Origin: Kibdelosporangium aridum
Lineage (GTDB): Bacteria > Actinomycetota > Actinomycetes > Mycobacteriales > Pseudonocardiaceae
NCBI RefSeq assembly: GCF_900176515.1
Contig: NZ_FWXV01000001.1
Location: forward strand, 496,001 to 560,000
DNA: 64,000 bases
Direction: 5' to 3'
Below, piece by piece: positions 8,261 to 16,437 of the stretch. A program made the translations under genes and the position numbers. The notes below the pieces were generated by a model. That model was not told the DNA's origin, did no database searches, and saw only the letters and a list, made by a program, of their open reading frames with translations. Each line of letters begins with the position of its first letter. Within the stretch, counting starts at the first letter, position 1.

Positions 8261-8812
8261 TCATGCGGTGCCGTACGGCCTGACAGCCCGCGCGTCCCGC
8301 AGCGCGTGTGCCCACCACGCGAGCTGATCAAGCATGTCCTTCGCAGCGGTCTCGCACGGCATCGGGTCCTTGAGGGTGCCGTCCCTGTCGAACTTGCCGT
8401 GCACACCGGCGAAACTGACCGAGTCCCGGATCGTCACCGCGTGCAGCTCGGCGAAAACCTGACGCAGCTGCTCCACCGCGCGCACGCCGCCCGCGAACCC
8501 GCCGTATGACACGAATCCGACCGGCTTGGCGTGCCATTCGGCGTAGCAGAGGTCGATTGCGTGCTTCAGCGGCGCCGGATAGCCGTGGTTGTACTCCGGT
8601 GTCACGATGACGTACGCGTCCGCGGCCTTGATCCGTTCGGCGAACGCCCGGGCGTCCGGAGTCGGTGTGGCGTAATGGATCAGGTCGATCAGGTCGACAT
8701 CCATGTCGGGGTGTTGCGAGGCCTGGGCCGCGATCCAGTTGGCAACGGTCGGGCCGAACCGGCCTTCCCTGATACTGCCTATGATCACTCCAAGCCGCAA
8801 TGGGTCCGTCAT
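8261..8812 (-). CDS. NADPH-dependent FMN reductase
   Basis: 183 residues, flavodoxin-like quinone/FMN reductase. It shows the phosphate-binding loop GSIREGRFGPTVANW near the N-terminus. It also has the family motif VTPEYNHGYPAPLKHAIDLC, in which the PEYN segment contacts the flavin, and SYGGFAGGVRA. It should reduce quinones or FMN with NADPH in the cytoplasm. Its ATG overlaps the stop of the upstream MFS gene by four bases (ATGA), so the two are translationally coupled. It belongs to the unit behind the SoxR-like box; in Streptomyces coelicolor an FMN reductase gene is among the SoxR targets. Confidence 0.9.
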   Translation of the reverse strand: MTDPLRLGVIIGSIREGRFGPTVANWIAAQASQHPDMDVDLIDLIHYATPTPDARAFAERIKAADAYVIVTPEYNHGYPAPLKHAIDLCYAEWHAKPVGFVSYGGFAGGVRAVEQLRQVFAELHAVTIRDSVSFAGVHGKFDRDGTLKDPMPCETAAKDMLDQLAWWAHALRDARAVRPYGTA

Positions 8813-10197
8813 GACGCCACCGCCAGTTCCGTCGCACGGCTTTTCCTGAGCAGCACGGGGACCAGCGCGATCGCCAGTGCCGTGCCAATGCCAGCCATCC
8901 ACCACAGCACGGTGTTCATGCCGCTGGTGAAGCCCGGTTCGGCCAGCCGCCCGCCAGTACTGCCTGCCAGCACCGCACCGACCACGGCGATCGCGATCGT
9001 CTCGATCGCCAACCGGACTGTGTTGAACATGCCGGCTGCTGTGCCCGCGCGATCGGGATGCACGCTGCCGATCGCGACACCGTCGACAAGCCCGGTAGCC
9101 ACCCCGAACCCCAGCCCGATCGTCAGCAGCGGGCCAGCCAACGTCGTGAGGGACGCATCGGGTTCGAGCACGGTCAACCAGCCTGCACCGATCGCGGCCA
9201 GTGCGACTGCCAGGACGACCACGGCCCGAGGCGTGATCCACTTGGTGATCACACTGCCCAGCATCGGCAGGATCAGCACGGGCCCAGTGAGCAGCAGGAG
9301 CGTGGCCCCGGCCGCGCCAGGGCTCATCCCGAGGACGTTGGTGAGGTACGAGGGCAGATAGACCACAAGGGGGAACGGGATCGACAAGATCGCCGCCCCG
9401 GCCAGTGAAAGACCGATGAACCGGGGATTGGTCAGCAAGCTCAGGTCGAACATCGGGTGCTGCTGGCGCCGTTCCACGGCGACGAACACCGCCATCAGCA
9501 CCGCTGAACCGATGAACGCCGCCAGGATGACGGCCGAAGACCAGCCGGATTCTGGGCCTTCGATGAACGCGAACACCAGCAGCAGCAAGGAAAGCGTGAA
9601 CGAAGTCGTCCCTGCCCAGTCGACTGAGCGCGATCCCGGCGCCCGTGATTCAGGCAGGGTCGGGGCGAGGAACAGGACGATGAGGACGGCGATGGCCGGT
9701 GCGCCGAACACCGCGCGCCAGCCCAGCCAGTCGATCAGCAACCCGGCGATGGTCGGGCCGAATGACAGCCCGATACCCAGCGTGGTGCCCAGCAACCCGA
9801 AGGCCCGGATCCGTGCGGGCCCGCCGAAGGCGGACGCCAGGATGGCCACGCCGCTGCTGGCCGCCGCCGCGCCGCCGACCCCGGCGATCAGCCGGAGAAC
9901 ATCAAGCAGGACAACGTTCCAAGCTGCCGCGCTGAGCGCACCGGCGACGGCGAACACGGCGACTCCCGCCGTGAATACCCGTCGTCTGCCTATCCGGTCG
10001 GCGAGGGAACCCGCGGCGAGCATGAAGCTGGCGAAGGTCGCGATGTAGCCGTTCACGATCCACTGCGTATCCGCGAGTCCCGCTCGCAGATCGGTGGCGA
10101 TGCTGGGCAACGCCACCGACGCGGCGGCGACCGTGAGCGACAACGACAGAGTCGACAGCAGAACAGCGGTCAGGATGAGGAATCGTCTCGGTTGCAC
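8809..10197 (-). CDS. MFS exporter, probably SoxR-controlled
   Basis: About 462 residues, DHA2-like with fourteen probable helices. The motif A loop is GSLADRIGRRRVFT and a motif C-like run is GTTLGIGLSFGPTIAG. Two GTG codons could start it, at 10206 and 10197. I take 10197 because the SoxR-like promoter just upstream would place the transcription start at about that base, making the message leaderless. It forms a two-gene unit with the FMN reductase. Together they fit export plus reduction of redox-cycling compounds. The substrate is unknown. Confidence 0.85.
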   Translation of the reverse strand: MQPRRFLILTAVLLSTLSLSLTVAAASVALPSIATDLRAGLADTQWIVNGYIATFASFMLAAGSLADRIGRRRVFTAGVAVFAVAGALSAAAWNVVLLDVLRLIAGVGGAAAASSGVAILASAFGGPARIRAFGLLGTTLGIGLSFGPTIAGLLIDWLGWRAVFGAPAIAVLIVLFLAPTLPESRAPGSRSVDWAGTTSFTLSLLLLVFAFIEGPESGWSSAVILAAFIGSAVLMAVFVAVERRQQHPMFDLSLLTNPRFIGLSLAGAAILSIPFPLVVYLPSYLTNVLGMSPGAAGATLLLLTGPVLILPMLGSVITKWITPRAVVVLAVALAAIGAGWLTVLEPDASLTTLAGPLLTIGLGFGVATGLVDGVAIGSVHPDRAGTAAGMFNTVRLAIETIAIAVVGAVLAGSTGGRLAEPGFTSGMNTVLWWMAGIGTALAIALVPVLLRKSRATELAVAS

Positions 10198-10215
10198 GGT
10201 GACCACCGTGCAACC
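10190..10215. repeat. 26-bp perfect palindrome over the MFS start
   Basis: Two perfect 12-bp arms, ggttgcacggtg and caccgtgcaacc, are separated by two bases. It overlaps both possible start codons and abuts the SoxR-like box. It could be an operator for a second regulator or an RNA hairpin at the translation start. Confidence 0.7.
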
Positions 10216-10235
10216 TCAAGTAATGTTGAGGTCAA
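10205..10235 (-). promoter_or_regulatory. SoxR-like box inside a MerR-type promoter
   Basis: The 20-bp element acctcaagtaatgttgaggt (10213-10232) matches the enterobacterial soxS operator CCTCAAGTTAACTTGAGG at 15 of 18 positions. On the minus strand it lies between TTGACC (10235-10230) and CACGGT (10210-10205). The 19-base spacing is the long spacer typical of MerR-family activated promoters. The -10 is poor by consensus. Transcription would begin at about 10198, at the MFS start codon. It therefore probably answers redox-active compounds through a SoxR encoded elsewhere. Confidence 0.7.
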
Positions 10236-11083
10236 CCCCCGAGGATCGTCGTGACGGCGTCCACCGTGGCAGGAGCGTTTTCCCTGCCCAGGGCACGGAT
10301 GATCGGCCCGGCGATGGCGTCGAGCTCGAGGGCGCGGCCGTCGACGAAGTCCTTGAGCATCGAGGACCGGAACGTGGACGGCATGCCTCGCAGACGCGTC
10401 TCGATCGCGTCGGCGTCCACGTCCGCGCCCTGGCTCTTGGCTGCCGCCGCGGCCTCCTGGATCAGTGGCCGCAACCATTCCCCACGCTTCTCGAGGGCTT
10501 CGCCAAGCGGCGCGTTGGCCGCCGTGGTGAGCAGGGCGAACGGTGCCAGGAAGACTGCCTTTCGCCACAGGACAGTGGTTTCCTCCGGGTGGGTCGCCAC
10601 GTCGAAGGACGCCTTGGCCAGCAGTTCGGCTACGTCATTGCCTTCGGTGACGGTCACGTTGGTCATCGGCGAGACCTGCTCGACCACACCGGGGCGGTGC
10701 CGCGTGGCTTCGACCGCGATGGTCGCACCGACGACGTCCGCCTCCGGATAGGTGGCCCGCAGCAACGACATGTGGTCGACGCCGTTCAGAAACGGGACAA
10801 CCGTGGCGTTTCCGAGCGTCTTCGCGGGGATCCGCTGCAGCGCCGGGAGCAGGTCGGTTGCCTTAACGGCGACGAACAGCACGTCGACCGGCTCTGTCAG
10901 GTACGCCCGTGCTGCTGGATACGAGACGACCTCGGGCATCCCGGGTGCGGTGAAACGCAGCCCTCGCGCCGTGATCTCGGCCGCCGTGCGCTCGCTGGCG
11001 ACGATTGTCACGTCGTGCCCGGCCGCTGCCAGCCTGGCCGCGACCAGCCCGCCGATCCCGCCCGGTCCCAGAACCCCGATCAT
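10232..11083 (-). CDS. 2-dehydropantoate 2-reductase-like oxidoreductase (PanE/ApbA family)
   Basis: 283 residues. ATG 11083 follows a strong AGGAGG, and the protein begins directly with the Rossmann loop MIGVLGPGGIGGLVAARLA. The family reduces ketopantoate to pantoate with NADPH. The C-terminal helical domain, with AANAPLGE and STFRSSMLKDFVDGRALELDAI, carries the conserved Ser, Asp and Glu-rich region (SSMLQD..G..TEID in the family). It is divergent from the HxlR gene and separated from it by two palindromes, so it is probably an HxlR-controlled accessory reductase rather than the housekeeping PanE. Confidence 0.85.
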   Translation of the reverse strand: MIGVLGPGGIGGLVAARLAAAGHDVTIVASERTAAEITARGLRFTAPGMPEVVSYPAARAYLTEPVDVLFVAVKATDLLPALQRIPAKTLGNATVVPFLNGVDHMSLLRATYPEADVVGATIAVEATRHRPGVVEQVSPMTNVTVTEGNDVAELLAKASFDVATHPEETTVLWRKAVFLAPFALLTTAANAPLGEALEKRGEWLRPLIQEAAAAAKSQGADVDADAIETRLRGMPSTFRSSMLKDFVDGRALELDAIAGPIIRALGRENAPATVDAVTTILGG

Positions 11084-11097
11084 CTGACCTCCTGTGG

Positions 11098-11146
11098 CTT
11101 CCATGATGGAAGTCATCTTGCTACAGTGACTTCCACAATGGAAGTC
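11098..11146. promoter_or_regulatory. Twin palindromic operators of the HxlR regulator
   Basis: Two inverted repeats share the same half-site: cttccatgatggaag (11098-11112) and gacttccacaatggaagtc (11128-11146). Their centres are about 32 bases apart, roughly three helical turns. They fill the divergent region between the reductase and HxlR genes, which suggests autoregulation and control of the reductase. Confidence 0.75.
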
Positions 11147-11160
11147 ATAGGGGTGTAGTC

Positions 11161-11640
11161 ATGCGCCACAAAAGCTTCGCCGCCATGGAGTGCCCGACGG
11201 CGCGCACACTGGACCAGGTGGGGGAGTGGTGGAGCCTGCTGGTCATCCGGGACGCGTTGCACGGCCTGACCCGGTTCGACGAGTTCCAGCAGAGCATGGG
11301 CATCTCGCCCAACTCACTGACCCGTCGCCTCAAAGAGTTGTGCGACAACGGTTTGCTTGAGCGCCGGGCGTATCAGGACAACCCGCCGCGCTACGAGTAC
11401 CGGCTGACCGAGCGCGGCCGTGACCTTCAGCCCGTCGTCGAGGCCATTGCGGCGTGGGGCCGCAAACACGTGACGAGCGGGAAAGGCGCGGTCCGCCTGG
11501 TTGACACGGAGACTGGCGAACTGGCCGATCCCGTTCTCGTCGACCGGAAATCCGGCAAAGAAGTCGACCTCGAAAACTTCCATTACACGGCAACAAAAAC
11601 CGCGCACAGCACCAAGCAGGCCAGGCTGCCCGGCGCGTGA
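11161..11640 (+). CDS. HxlR-family transcriptional regulator
   Basis: 159 residues. It has the HxlR signature at the N-terminus, MECPTARTLDQVGEWWSLLVIRDAL, with the conserved cysteine at residue 11 that serves as a redox or electrophile sensor in several relatives. The winged helix follows (FDEFQQSMGISPNSLTRRLKELCDNGLL). A longer than usual C-terminal tail of about 50 residues has no recognised role. It probably binds the two palindromes upstream of its own gene and of the divergent reductase. Confidence 0.92.
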   Translation: MRHKSFAAMECPTARTLDQVGEWWSLLVIRDALHGLTRFDEFQQSMGISPNSLTRRLKELCDNGLLERRAYQDNPPRYEYRLTERGRDLQPVVEAIAAWGRKHVTSGKGAVRLVDTETGELADPVLVDRKSGKEVDLENFHYTATKTAHSTKQARLPGA

Positions 11641-11641
11641 G

Positions 11642-12523
11642 TCACTCGCACCCGATGCCGTTCTTGTTGTCGTCGAGGCCGTAGACGTCCTTGCCGATGA
11701 CGCGAATCGGGCCGTCGACGTACTCGGGGCCGTTTCCGCTACCACCCTTGCAGTCGACATCCCTGGCAACGGGCACGCACGGTTCGTAGTTCGGGTGGCA
11801 ATTCTGCGCGGGCTCTTCCGGCACGGGAGGTGGTGGTGGGGCTTGCTTTGTCGTAGTGGACTTCTTTGTCGTCGGTGTTGCGGGCGGTGGCGGCGGTGGT
11901 GGGGGAGGAGCCGCCGGAACGGCGGATGATGTCGTGGTCGCGGTGGTCGTTGTCGTCGTCGTGGTGGTGGCCGGCGGCGCGGATGCCACATCGGCGACGG
12001 GCGCGGTCGATCCGGAAGTGGGCTTCTCGTCGGTCGAATTGATCAGACCGACCAGGAACAAGAACCCGGCGACAGCGGCCGCAATCCACACCGGCCGCTT
12101 TTTGTTACGTGGTTTCTTTTCGTGTGCCTGTGCAGGAGCGGACGCCACAGGCCGGGCCAATGGAATGGGTACGTGGCTTTCGACCTTGGGCATCCGCAAA
12201 CTGACCTCGATACCGCGCTTGCCAATGTATACAAGCGCTTGGCAACCAGGTTGGTGGCCGCGCGCGGTGATCTCGGTCAGGAGGTCTTGGTAACGTTCCG
12301 ACATCGCGTATGTCAATTCACCGACACGCATCCCGTCGAGCCGGACCTCGACGGCACGTTCACCGCGATATTTTCCCGTTTCGATCGTGCACCAGGCGAG
12401 TTCGGCGGCCACTTGGCGTGCGACACCCGCAGCGACCGGATATCGGCCAAGCGCCTGCTGATGCTGCTCCTCGCGGGTGACGGTCACCGTTACCTCGGCC
12501 GGAAGCATGAAAAGACCGGTCAT
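11642..12523 (-). CDS. Membrane-anchored protein with C-terminal excalibur-like calcium-binding motif
   Basis: 293 residues. ATG 12523 has GGAGA four bases upstream. Residues 1-142 form a cytoplasmic domain of unknown family. One helix (about 144-161) crosses the membrane. An extracytoplasmic linker of poly-Thr then poly-Pro spans about residues 184-235. The end, from CHPNYEPC to DDNKNGIGCE, resembles the excalibur domain, a DxDxDGxxCE-like calcium site found in surface proteins. The linker looks designed to reach through the cell wall. Function is unknown; it could be a surface sensor with an inner effector domain. Confidence 0.75.
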   Translation of the reverse strand: MTGLFMLPAEVTVTVTREEQHQQALGRYPVAAGVARQVAAELAWCTIETGKYRGERAVEVRLDGMRVGELTYAMSERYQDLLTEITARGHQPGCQALVYIGKRGIEVSLRMPKVESHVPIPLARPVASAPAQAHEKKPRNKKRPVWIAAAVAGFLFLVGLINSTDEKPTSGSTAPVADVASAPPATTTTTTTTTATTTSSAVPAAPPPPPPPPPATPTTKKSTTTKQAPPPPPVPEEPAQNCHPNYEPCVPVARDVDCKGGSGNGPEYVDGPIRVIGKDVYGLDDNKNGIGCE

Positions 12524-12698
12524 CAAATCTCCTGGCTGCCGTCGGACACGTAACCCATCGGGAGGATCGACACTTCGTTACCTGTCCACAAAGGATCGAT
12601 TTGACCAGCGGCGGCGAGCCGGGAATCTGCCACGTTCGGGCCATAGCGCTTTGTCGGGAAATCGCTGACACTGTGCGAAGAGCACAACGGGAGGTGCG

Positions 12699-13982
12699 AT
12701 GACGAGCTCCACCCAACCCAAATCGATGAATCAGGAAGCCAAGCGCGTCGCGGTCGCGAGCGCGATTGGTACGACGATCGAGTGGTACGACTTCTTCATC
12801 TACGGCACGGCGGCAGCGTTGGTGTTCGCGCCGCAGTTCTTCCCCCAGGTCTCGGAGTTGACCGGGACGCTGGCTTCGTTCGCGACGTTCGCCATCGGGT
12901 TCATCGCGCGTCCGCTTGGCGGAATCGTGATGGGACATTTCGGCGACCGGATCGGCCGGAAATCGATGTTGGTCTGGTCGCTCATGTTGATGGGCATCGG
13001 CACGGTCGTCATCGGCCTGCTGCCGACGTACGCGCAAATCGGTGTGTGGGCGCCGATCCTGCTCGTGCTGATGCGCTGTGTGCAGGGCTTCGGGCTCGGC
13101 GGTGAATGGGGCGGCGCGGTGCTGATGTCAGTCGAGCACGCACCGGACAAACGCCGTGGATTCTTCGGTGGGTTCGTGGCATTCGGGCTGCCGACCGGGA
13201 TCGTGCTGTCGAACCTGGTGTTCCTGATCGTCACCAGCCTGGTGACCCCGTCGGAGTTCACCGACTGGGCGTGGCGGGTTCCGTTCCTGTTCGGGGCGTT
13301 GCTGGTGGTGGTCGGCCTGTTCATCCGGTTGCGGATCGCCGAAAGCCCGGTCTTCGAACGGCTGGAGCAGCACCGCCGCGTGCCGATCGTCGACGTGCTG
13401 CGCACGGATCTGCGCAAGGTGCTGCTGGCCGCGGGCAGTTACGTCGGCATGAGCGGAATCGGGTACATCGTCATCGTCTACTTCGTCTCGTACGCCAACC
13501 GCCAACTCGGGATACCCACGCCGACTGTGTTGACGATGCTGATCTTCGCGTCGGTGGCGTTCGCGATCGGGGTGGTGTTCTTCGCGCGGCTGTCCGACCG
13601 GATAGGCAGACGGAAGGTGATGGTGTGGGGCTGCGCCGCACACGCGGTCTGGGCGCTGATCTTCTTCCCGTTGGCTGACACGAAATCCATCCCGCTGATC
13701 GCGATCGACCTGATCATGATTCTGGCGTTGCAGTCGGCGTATATCGGGCCGCAACCGGCCATGTTCGCCGAGCTGTTCTCCACAGGAATGCGCTACAGCG
13801 GTGCTTCGCTCAGCCTCACGCTTGGCACGATCCTCGGTGGCGCCGTGACGCCGCTGATCGCCACGGCGCTCTACGGGGCCACGGGTTCTTCGTGGTCGAT
13901 CGCGGCCTATGTGTTCCTGATATCTCTGATCACGCTCGGCTGCCAGCTGGCATTGAAGGAGACGTACGAGAAAGCTCTTTGA
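12699..13982 (+). CDS. MFS metabolite:H+ symporter (MHS family, ShiA/ProP-like)
   Basis: 427 residues with twelve helices. GGGAGG lies five bases before the ATG. The MHS signature is clear: GTTIEWYDFFIYGTAAALVF in helix 1, MGHFGDRIGRKSML as motif A, and a large aromatic-rich loop later. The family imports organic acids, shikimate, proline or betaine with protons. The substrate here is not determinable. It stands alone between a divergent gene and a terminator. Confidence 0.9.
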   Translation: MTSSTQPKSMNQEAKRVAVASAIGTTIEWYDFFIYGTAAALVFAPQFFPQVSELTGTLASFATFAIGFIARPLGGIVMGHFGDRIGRKSMLVWSLMLMGIGTVVIGLLPTYAQIGVWAPILLVLMRCVQGFGLGGEWGGAVLMSVEHAPDKRRGFFGGFVAFGLPTGIVLSNLVFLIVTSLVTPSEFTDWAWRVPFLFGALLVVVGLFIRLRIAESPVFERLEQHRRVPIVDVLRTDLRKVLLAAGSYVGMSGIGYIVIVYFVSYANRQLGIPTPTVLTMLIFASVAFAIGVVFFARLSDRIGRRKVMVWGCAAHAVWALIFFPLADTKSIPLIAIDLIMILALQSAYIGPQPAMFAELFSTGMRYSGASLSLTLGTILGGAVTPLIATALYGATGSSWSIAAYVFLISLITLGCQLALKETYEKAL

Positions 13983-13992
13983 CGAGCAGGCT

Positions 13993-14021
13993 GCGGCCTT
14001 GCCCTGTGATGGCAAGGCCGC
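13993..14021. terminator. Bidirectional hairpin terminator
   Basis: Perfect 11-bp stem gcggccttgcc / ggcaaggccgc with a 7-nt loop, between the convergent MHS and small membrane protein genes. No T run. Confidence 0.7.
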
Positions 14022-14026
14022 GGCGC

Positions 14027-14359
14027 CTACTGGGTCCGCGACGCCTTGCGCCGGCGACTCACCACGAGCCAGCCCGTCACCAGCAGGGCGGCCACCGTGA
14101 AGCACATCCACAGGAACGCCCAGTCGGTGAGGATGTTGCTGCCTTCCGTCCGCTCCGCCGGGCCGAAGATCAGCATCAACGCCACGAAGCCCGCGGCGGG
14201 CACCAAGGACCTGAAGCCCGGCAAGCCGACCGCGATGATGGCGATCGGGATCGCGAAGGCCAACGCCACACCGGTCGCGGTGGGCTCGTCACCGCTCTTG
14301 ACGTATCCGACCACACCGGCGGCCAGAGCGCCGGCCAGGATGCTGAGCAGTCGCTTCAT
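14027..14359 (-). CDS. Small membrane protein, unknown
   Basis: 110 residues with four hydrophobic segments (about 1-20, 30-48, 50-65, 80-100) and a basic C-terminus RRRKASRTQ, which should face the cytoplasm. No family is recognised. It is the last gene of the minus-strand run that begins with the ECF sigma gene, 30 bases after the sugar kinase. Confidence 0.7.
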   Translation of the reverse strand: MKRLLSILAGALAAGVVGYVKSGDEPTATGVALAFAIPIAIIAVGLPGFRSLVPAAGFVALMLIFGPAERTEGSNILTDWAFLWMCFTVAALLVTGWLVVSRRRKASRTQ

Positions 14360-14389
14360 GGCATGCAGGTGCCCACCGCGCCGGGGTGT

Positions 14390-15757
14390 TCAAACCAGTC
14401 GCGCGTGGATGTCTCGCAATGCCGCGTACGTGTCGCGGTATACCGAGTAGAGCGTGTCCATCGACTTGGTCGGCGAGAACACGGAGTCCACCGAGACCGT
14501 CGCCGCGGCGGCTTCCGCGACCGACGGATAGACCCCTGCGCCGACCGCGCCCAGCAATGCCGCGCCGAGCGTGCCGCTGTCGTGGACACGCAAGCGCTCG
14601 ACAGGGCGTCCCAGTACGTCCGCGAAGATCTGCGCCCACAAAGGACTCCGCGCGCCACCACCCGAGAAGGTCAGAGACTCCACCGTGAACCCGCACGCCT
14701 GCTCGACGACCTCAAGCACATGCCTGCCCGACATGGCTACGCCTTCCAGCACCGCACGGGACATGTCCGCCTGCGAAGTGGACGACTGAAGTCCCAGAAA
14801 CGTTGCCCGCACTGAGGAATCCCATAGCGGTGCGCGTTCACCAGCCAAGTACGGCGTGAAAACCACGCCTGAGGAACCCGAAGCGGCGGACTCGAACACA
14901 GCGGGGATGTCCAGGCCGCTCACCTGGCTCCACCACCGCACCGCGTCACCTGCGGCCTGCGTCGGCCCCGCATGCACCAGAACCCCGTCATACGGCGGAA
15001 AAGTGACAATGCCCGGTGCGGCGCCGGAAGTGGAAGCACCGGCGACAACAAGCGAAGTCCCGCACAACACCATGCCCCGACGCCCGGACCAGGGCAGCCC
15101 GGTACCCAGCACCGAGCCGAAGGCGTCCATCGTGCCGACTTGCTCAGGCGGCAGCATTGGCGGCAGACGGTCGCTGAGGCCGTCGACCAGAGCGACGGCC
15201 TCGGGGATGTAGCCCGACGGCCCGGCGATACGGACCGACGACAACAAATCCGTGGCCACCCGGCCGGTCAGCTGGGCGGCGATGAAATCCTTGGGGCTCA
15301 GCACCCACCGCGTGGCGTCCCAGCGGGACGGTGCGGTCGAGGCGAGCCATTGCGCGCGAGCCGGGAGGAATGACGCATCCAGGACGATCGGCGCGCCCCA
15401 GATGCGTGTCTTGTCCTCAGCGCTGAACTGTGCGTCGAACGTGGCCGCGATTGACGCACAGCGCTGGTCCTGCCAGATGATCGCCGGAGCCAGCGGCTTG
15501 ACTGCCGCGTCGACGAACACGTGCGTGTTCACCTGGCTGACGATCCCGATCGACCGGATCTCGCCTTGCGGCAGGGCGGCGAGGCCCGCTTGCGTCCCGC
15601 GCCACCAGTCGAGCGGGTCCTGCTCCGCCCAGCCCGGTTTCGGCCTGCTGATCGGGTACGGCACGCTGTGTGTGTGCACCAGCGTGCCGTCCACTGTGAA
15701 CGCGGCGACCTTGACTGCCGTTGTCCCGACGTCGATACCCACGATCAACTCAGCCAC
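14390..15757 (-). CDS. FGGY-family carbohydrate kinase (xylulokinase-like)
   Basis: 455 residues. The actin/hexokinase-fold phosphate loop GIDVGTTAVKVAAF is at the N-terminus. WAEQDPLDWW is typical of xylulokinases. A second phosphate loop is LCGTSLVVAGAST, and the adenosine loop is FSGGGARSPLWAQIFADVLGRPV. It phosphorylates a pentose, pentulose or polyol with ATP in the cytoplasm. No isomerase or sugar transporter lies beside it. It follows the cyclase-homology gene after 13 bases, which ties a metabolic enzyme to a signalling operon. Confidence 0.88.
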   Translation of the reverse strand: MAELIVGIDVGTTAVKVAAFTVDGTLVHTHSVPYPISRPKPGWAEQDPLDWWRGTQAGLAALPQGEIRSIGIVSQVNTHVFVDAAVKPLAPAIIWQDQRCASIAATFDAQFSAEDKTRIWGAPIVLDASFLPARAQWLASTAPSRWDATRWVLSPKDFIAAQLTGRVATDLLSSVRIAGPSGYIPEAVALVDGLSDRLPPMLPPEQVGTMDAFGSVLGTGLPWSGRRGMVLCGTSLVVAGASTSGAAPGIVTFPPYDGVLVHAGPTQAAGDAVRWWSQVSGLDIPAVFESAASGSSGVVFTPYLAGERAPLWDSSVRATFLGLQSSTSQADMSRAVLEGVAMSGRHVLEVVEQACGFTVESLTFSGGGARSPLWAQIFADVLGRPVERLRVHDSGTLGAALLGAVGAGVYPSVAEAAAATVSVDSVFSPTKSMDTLYSVYRDTYAALRDIHARLV

Positions 15758-15770
15758 AGCCCGACAGTAC

Positions 15771-16406
15771 CTACACGCGCGACCCTGACCAGATCGACCT
15801 CAGGCCACGCAGGAAAGGCCACGGCATCGGTTGCCCCGGCAGGCTGATCCATGCCCGCGCGGTCGTCTCCTTCACCGACACGCGCACCTCGCGGAAATCC
15901 GTCGGGTTGGTGATCCCGCTGTGCCGGACCACCTCGCTGTAGAACCAGTCCGATGTGATCAGCGCCAGCACACCCGGTGAACGGGCCAGGGTGTCCTTCA
16001 GCGGCTGGGAGCTCAGCAGCCGGAACGCGTGCATGATCGCCGCGCCGGTCGAGCCGCTGTCGTCCAGCTCCACTTCGCCCGCGTGCATCGCCATCCGCAG
16101 GCGGATCTGCTCTGCCTTCGGATGCGACGAGTTGTGCTCGTTCAGCGCCGCCACCAGCTCCAGCGGCACGTAGTCGATGAACAGGGATTTCGGTACTTCG
16201 GCTGGCACGAGCACGAAGACGCCGTCACCGCGGTCTTCCACGGCGCAGCGGTCCGGATCGACCCCAGCGTGGCGGAAGGCCCGCCGCCACGCGTGTTTCA
16301 GGCCTTCCCGGACGACGATCTGGTTCTTGTTGGTCCGGCTGTGATCGCCGAACGCTTCCACATCGACCAGGAAGATGGTGCGATGCGCGGCAGGTGGTCT
16401 CGCCAT
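15771..16406 (-). CDS. Degenerate class III nucleotide cyclase-homology protein
   Basis: 211 residues. The frame extends upstream, but ATG 16406 begins MARPPAAHRTIFLVDVEAFGD, which is the first strand of a cyclase-homology domain. Later GDGVFVLVP and RMAMHAGEVELDDSGSTGAAIMHAFRLL match the layout of the class III catalytic core. The first metal Asp (VDVEAFG) and the RGDG-like loop are present; the catalytic Asn-Arg pair is not obvious. Related actinobacterial proteins are usually thought to bind rather than cyclise nucleotides. It lies 31 bases after the Lsr2-like gene and 13 before the sugar kinase. Confidence 0.7.
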   Translation of the reverse strand: MARPPAAHRTIFLVDVEAFGDHSRTNKNQIVVREGLKHAWRRAFRHAGVDPDRCAVEDRGDGVFVLVPAEVPKSLFIDYVPLELVAALNEHNSSHPKAEQIRLRMAMHAGEVELDDSGSTGAAIMHAFRLLSSQPLKDTLARSPGVLALITSDWFYSEVVRHSGITNPTDFREVRVSVKETTARAWISLPGQPMPWPFLRGLRSIWSGSRV

Positions 16407-16437
16407 GCCGGTTGTTCCCCTCGGCTTTTGGTTGTGG

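Noticed and set aside
8261..9241. 326-codon frame extending the FMN reductase upstream
   Set aside because: The extension is antisense-like Arg/Gly-rich sequence over the MFS gene; the reductase begins at ATG 8812 with its phosphate loop.
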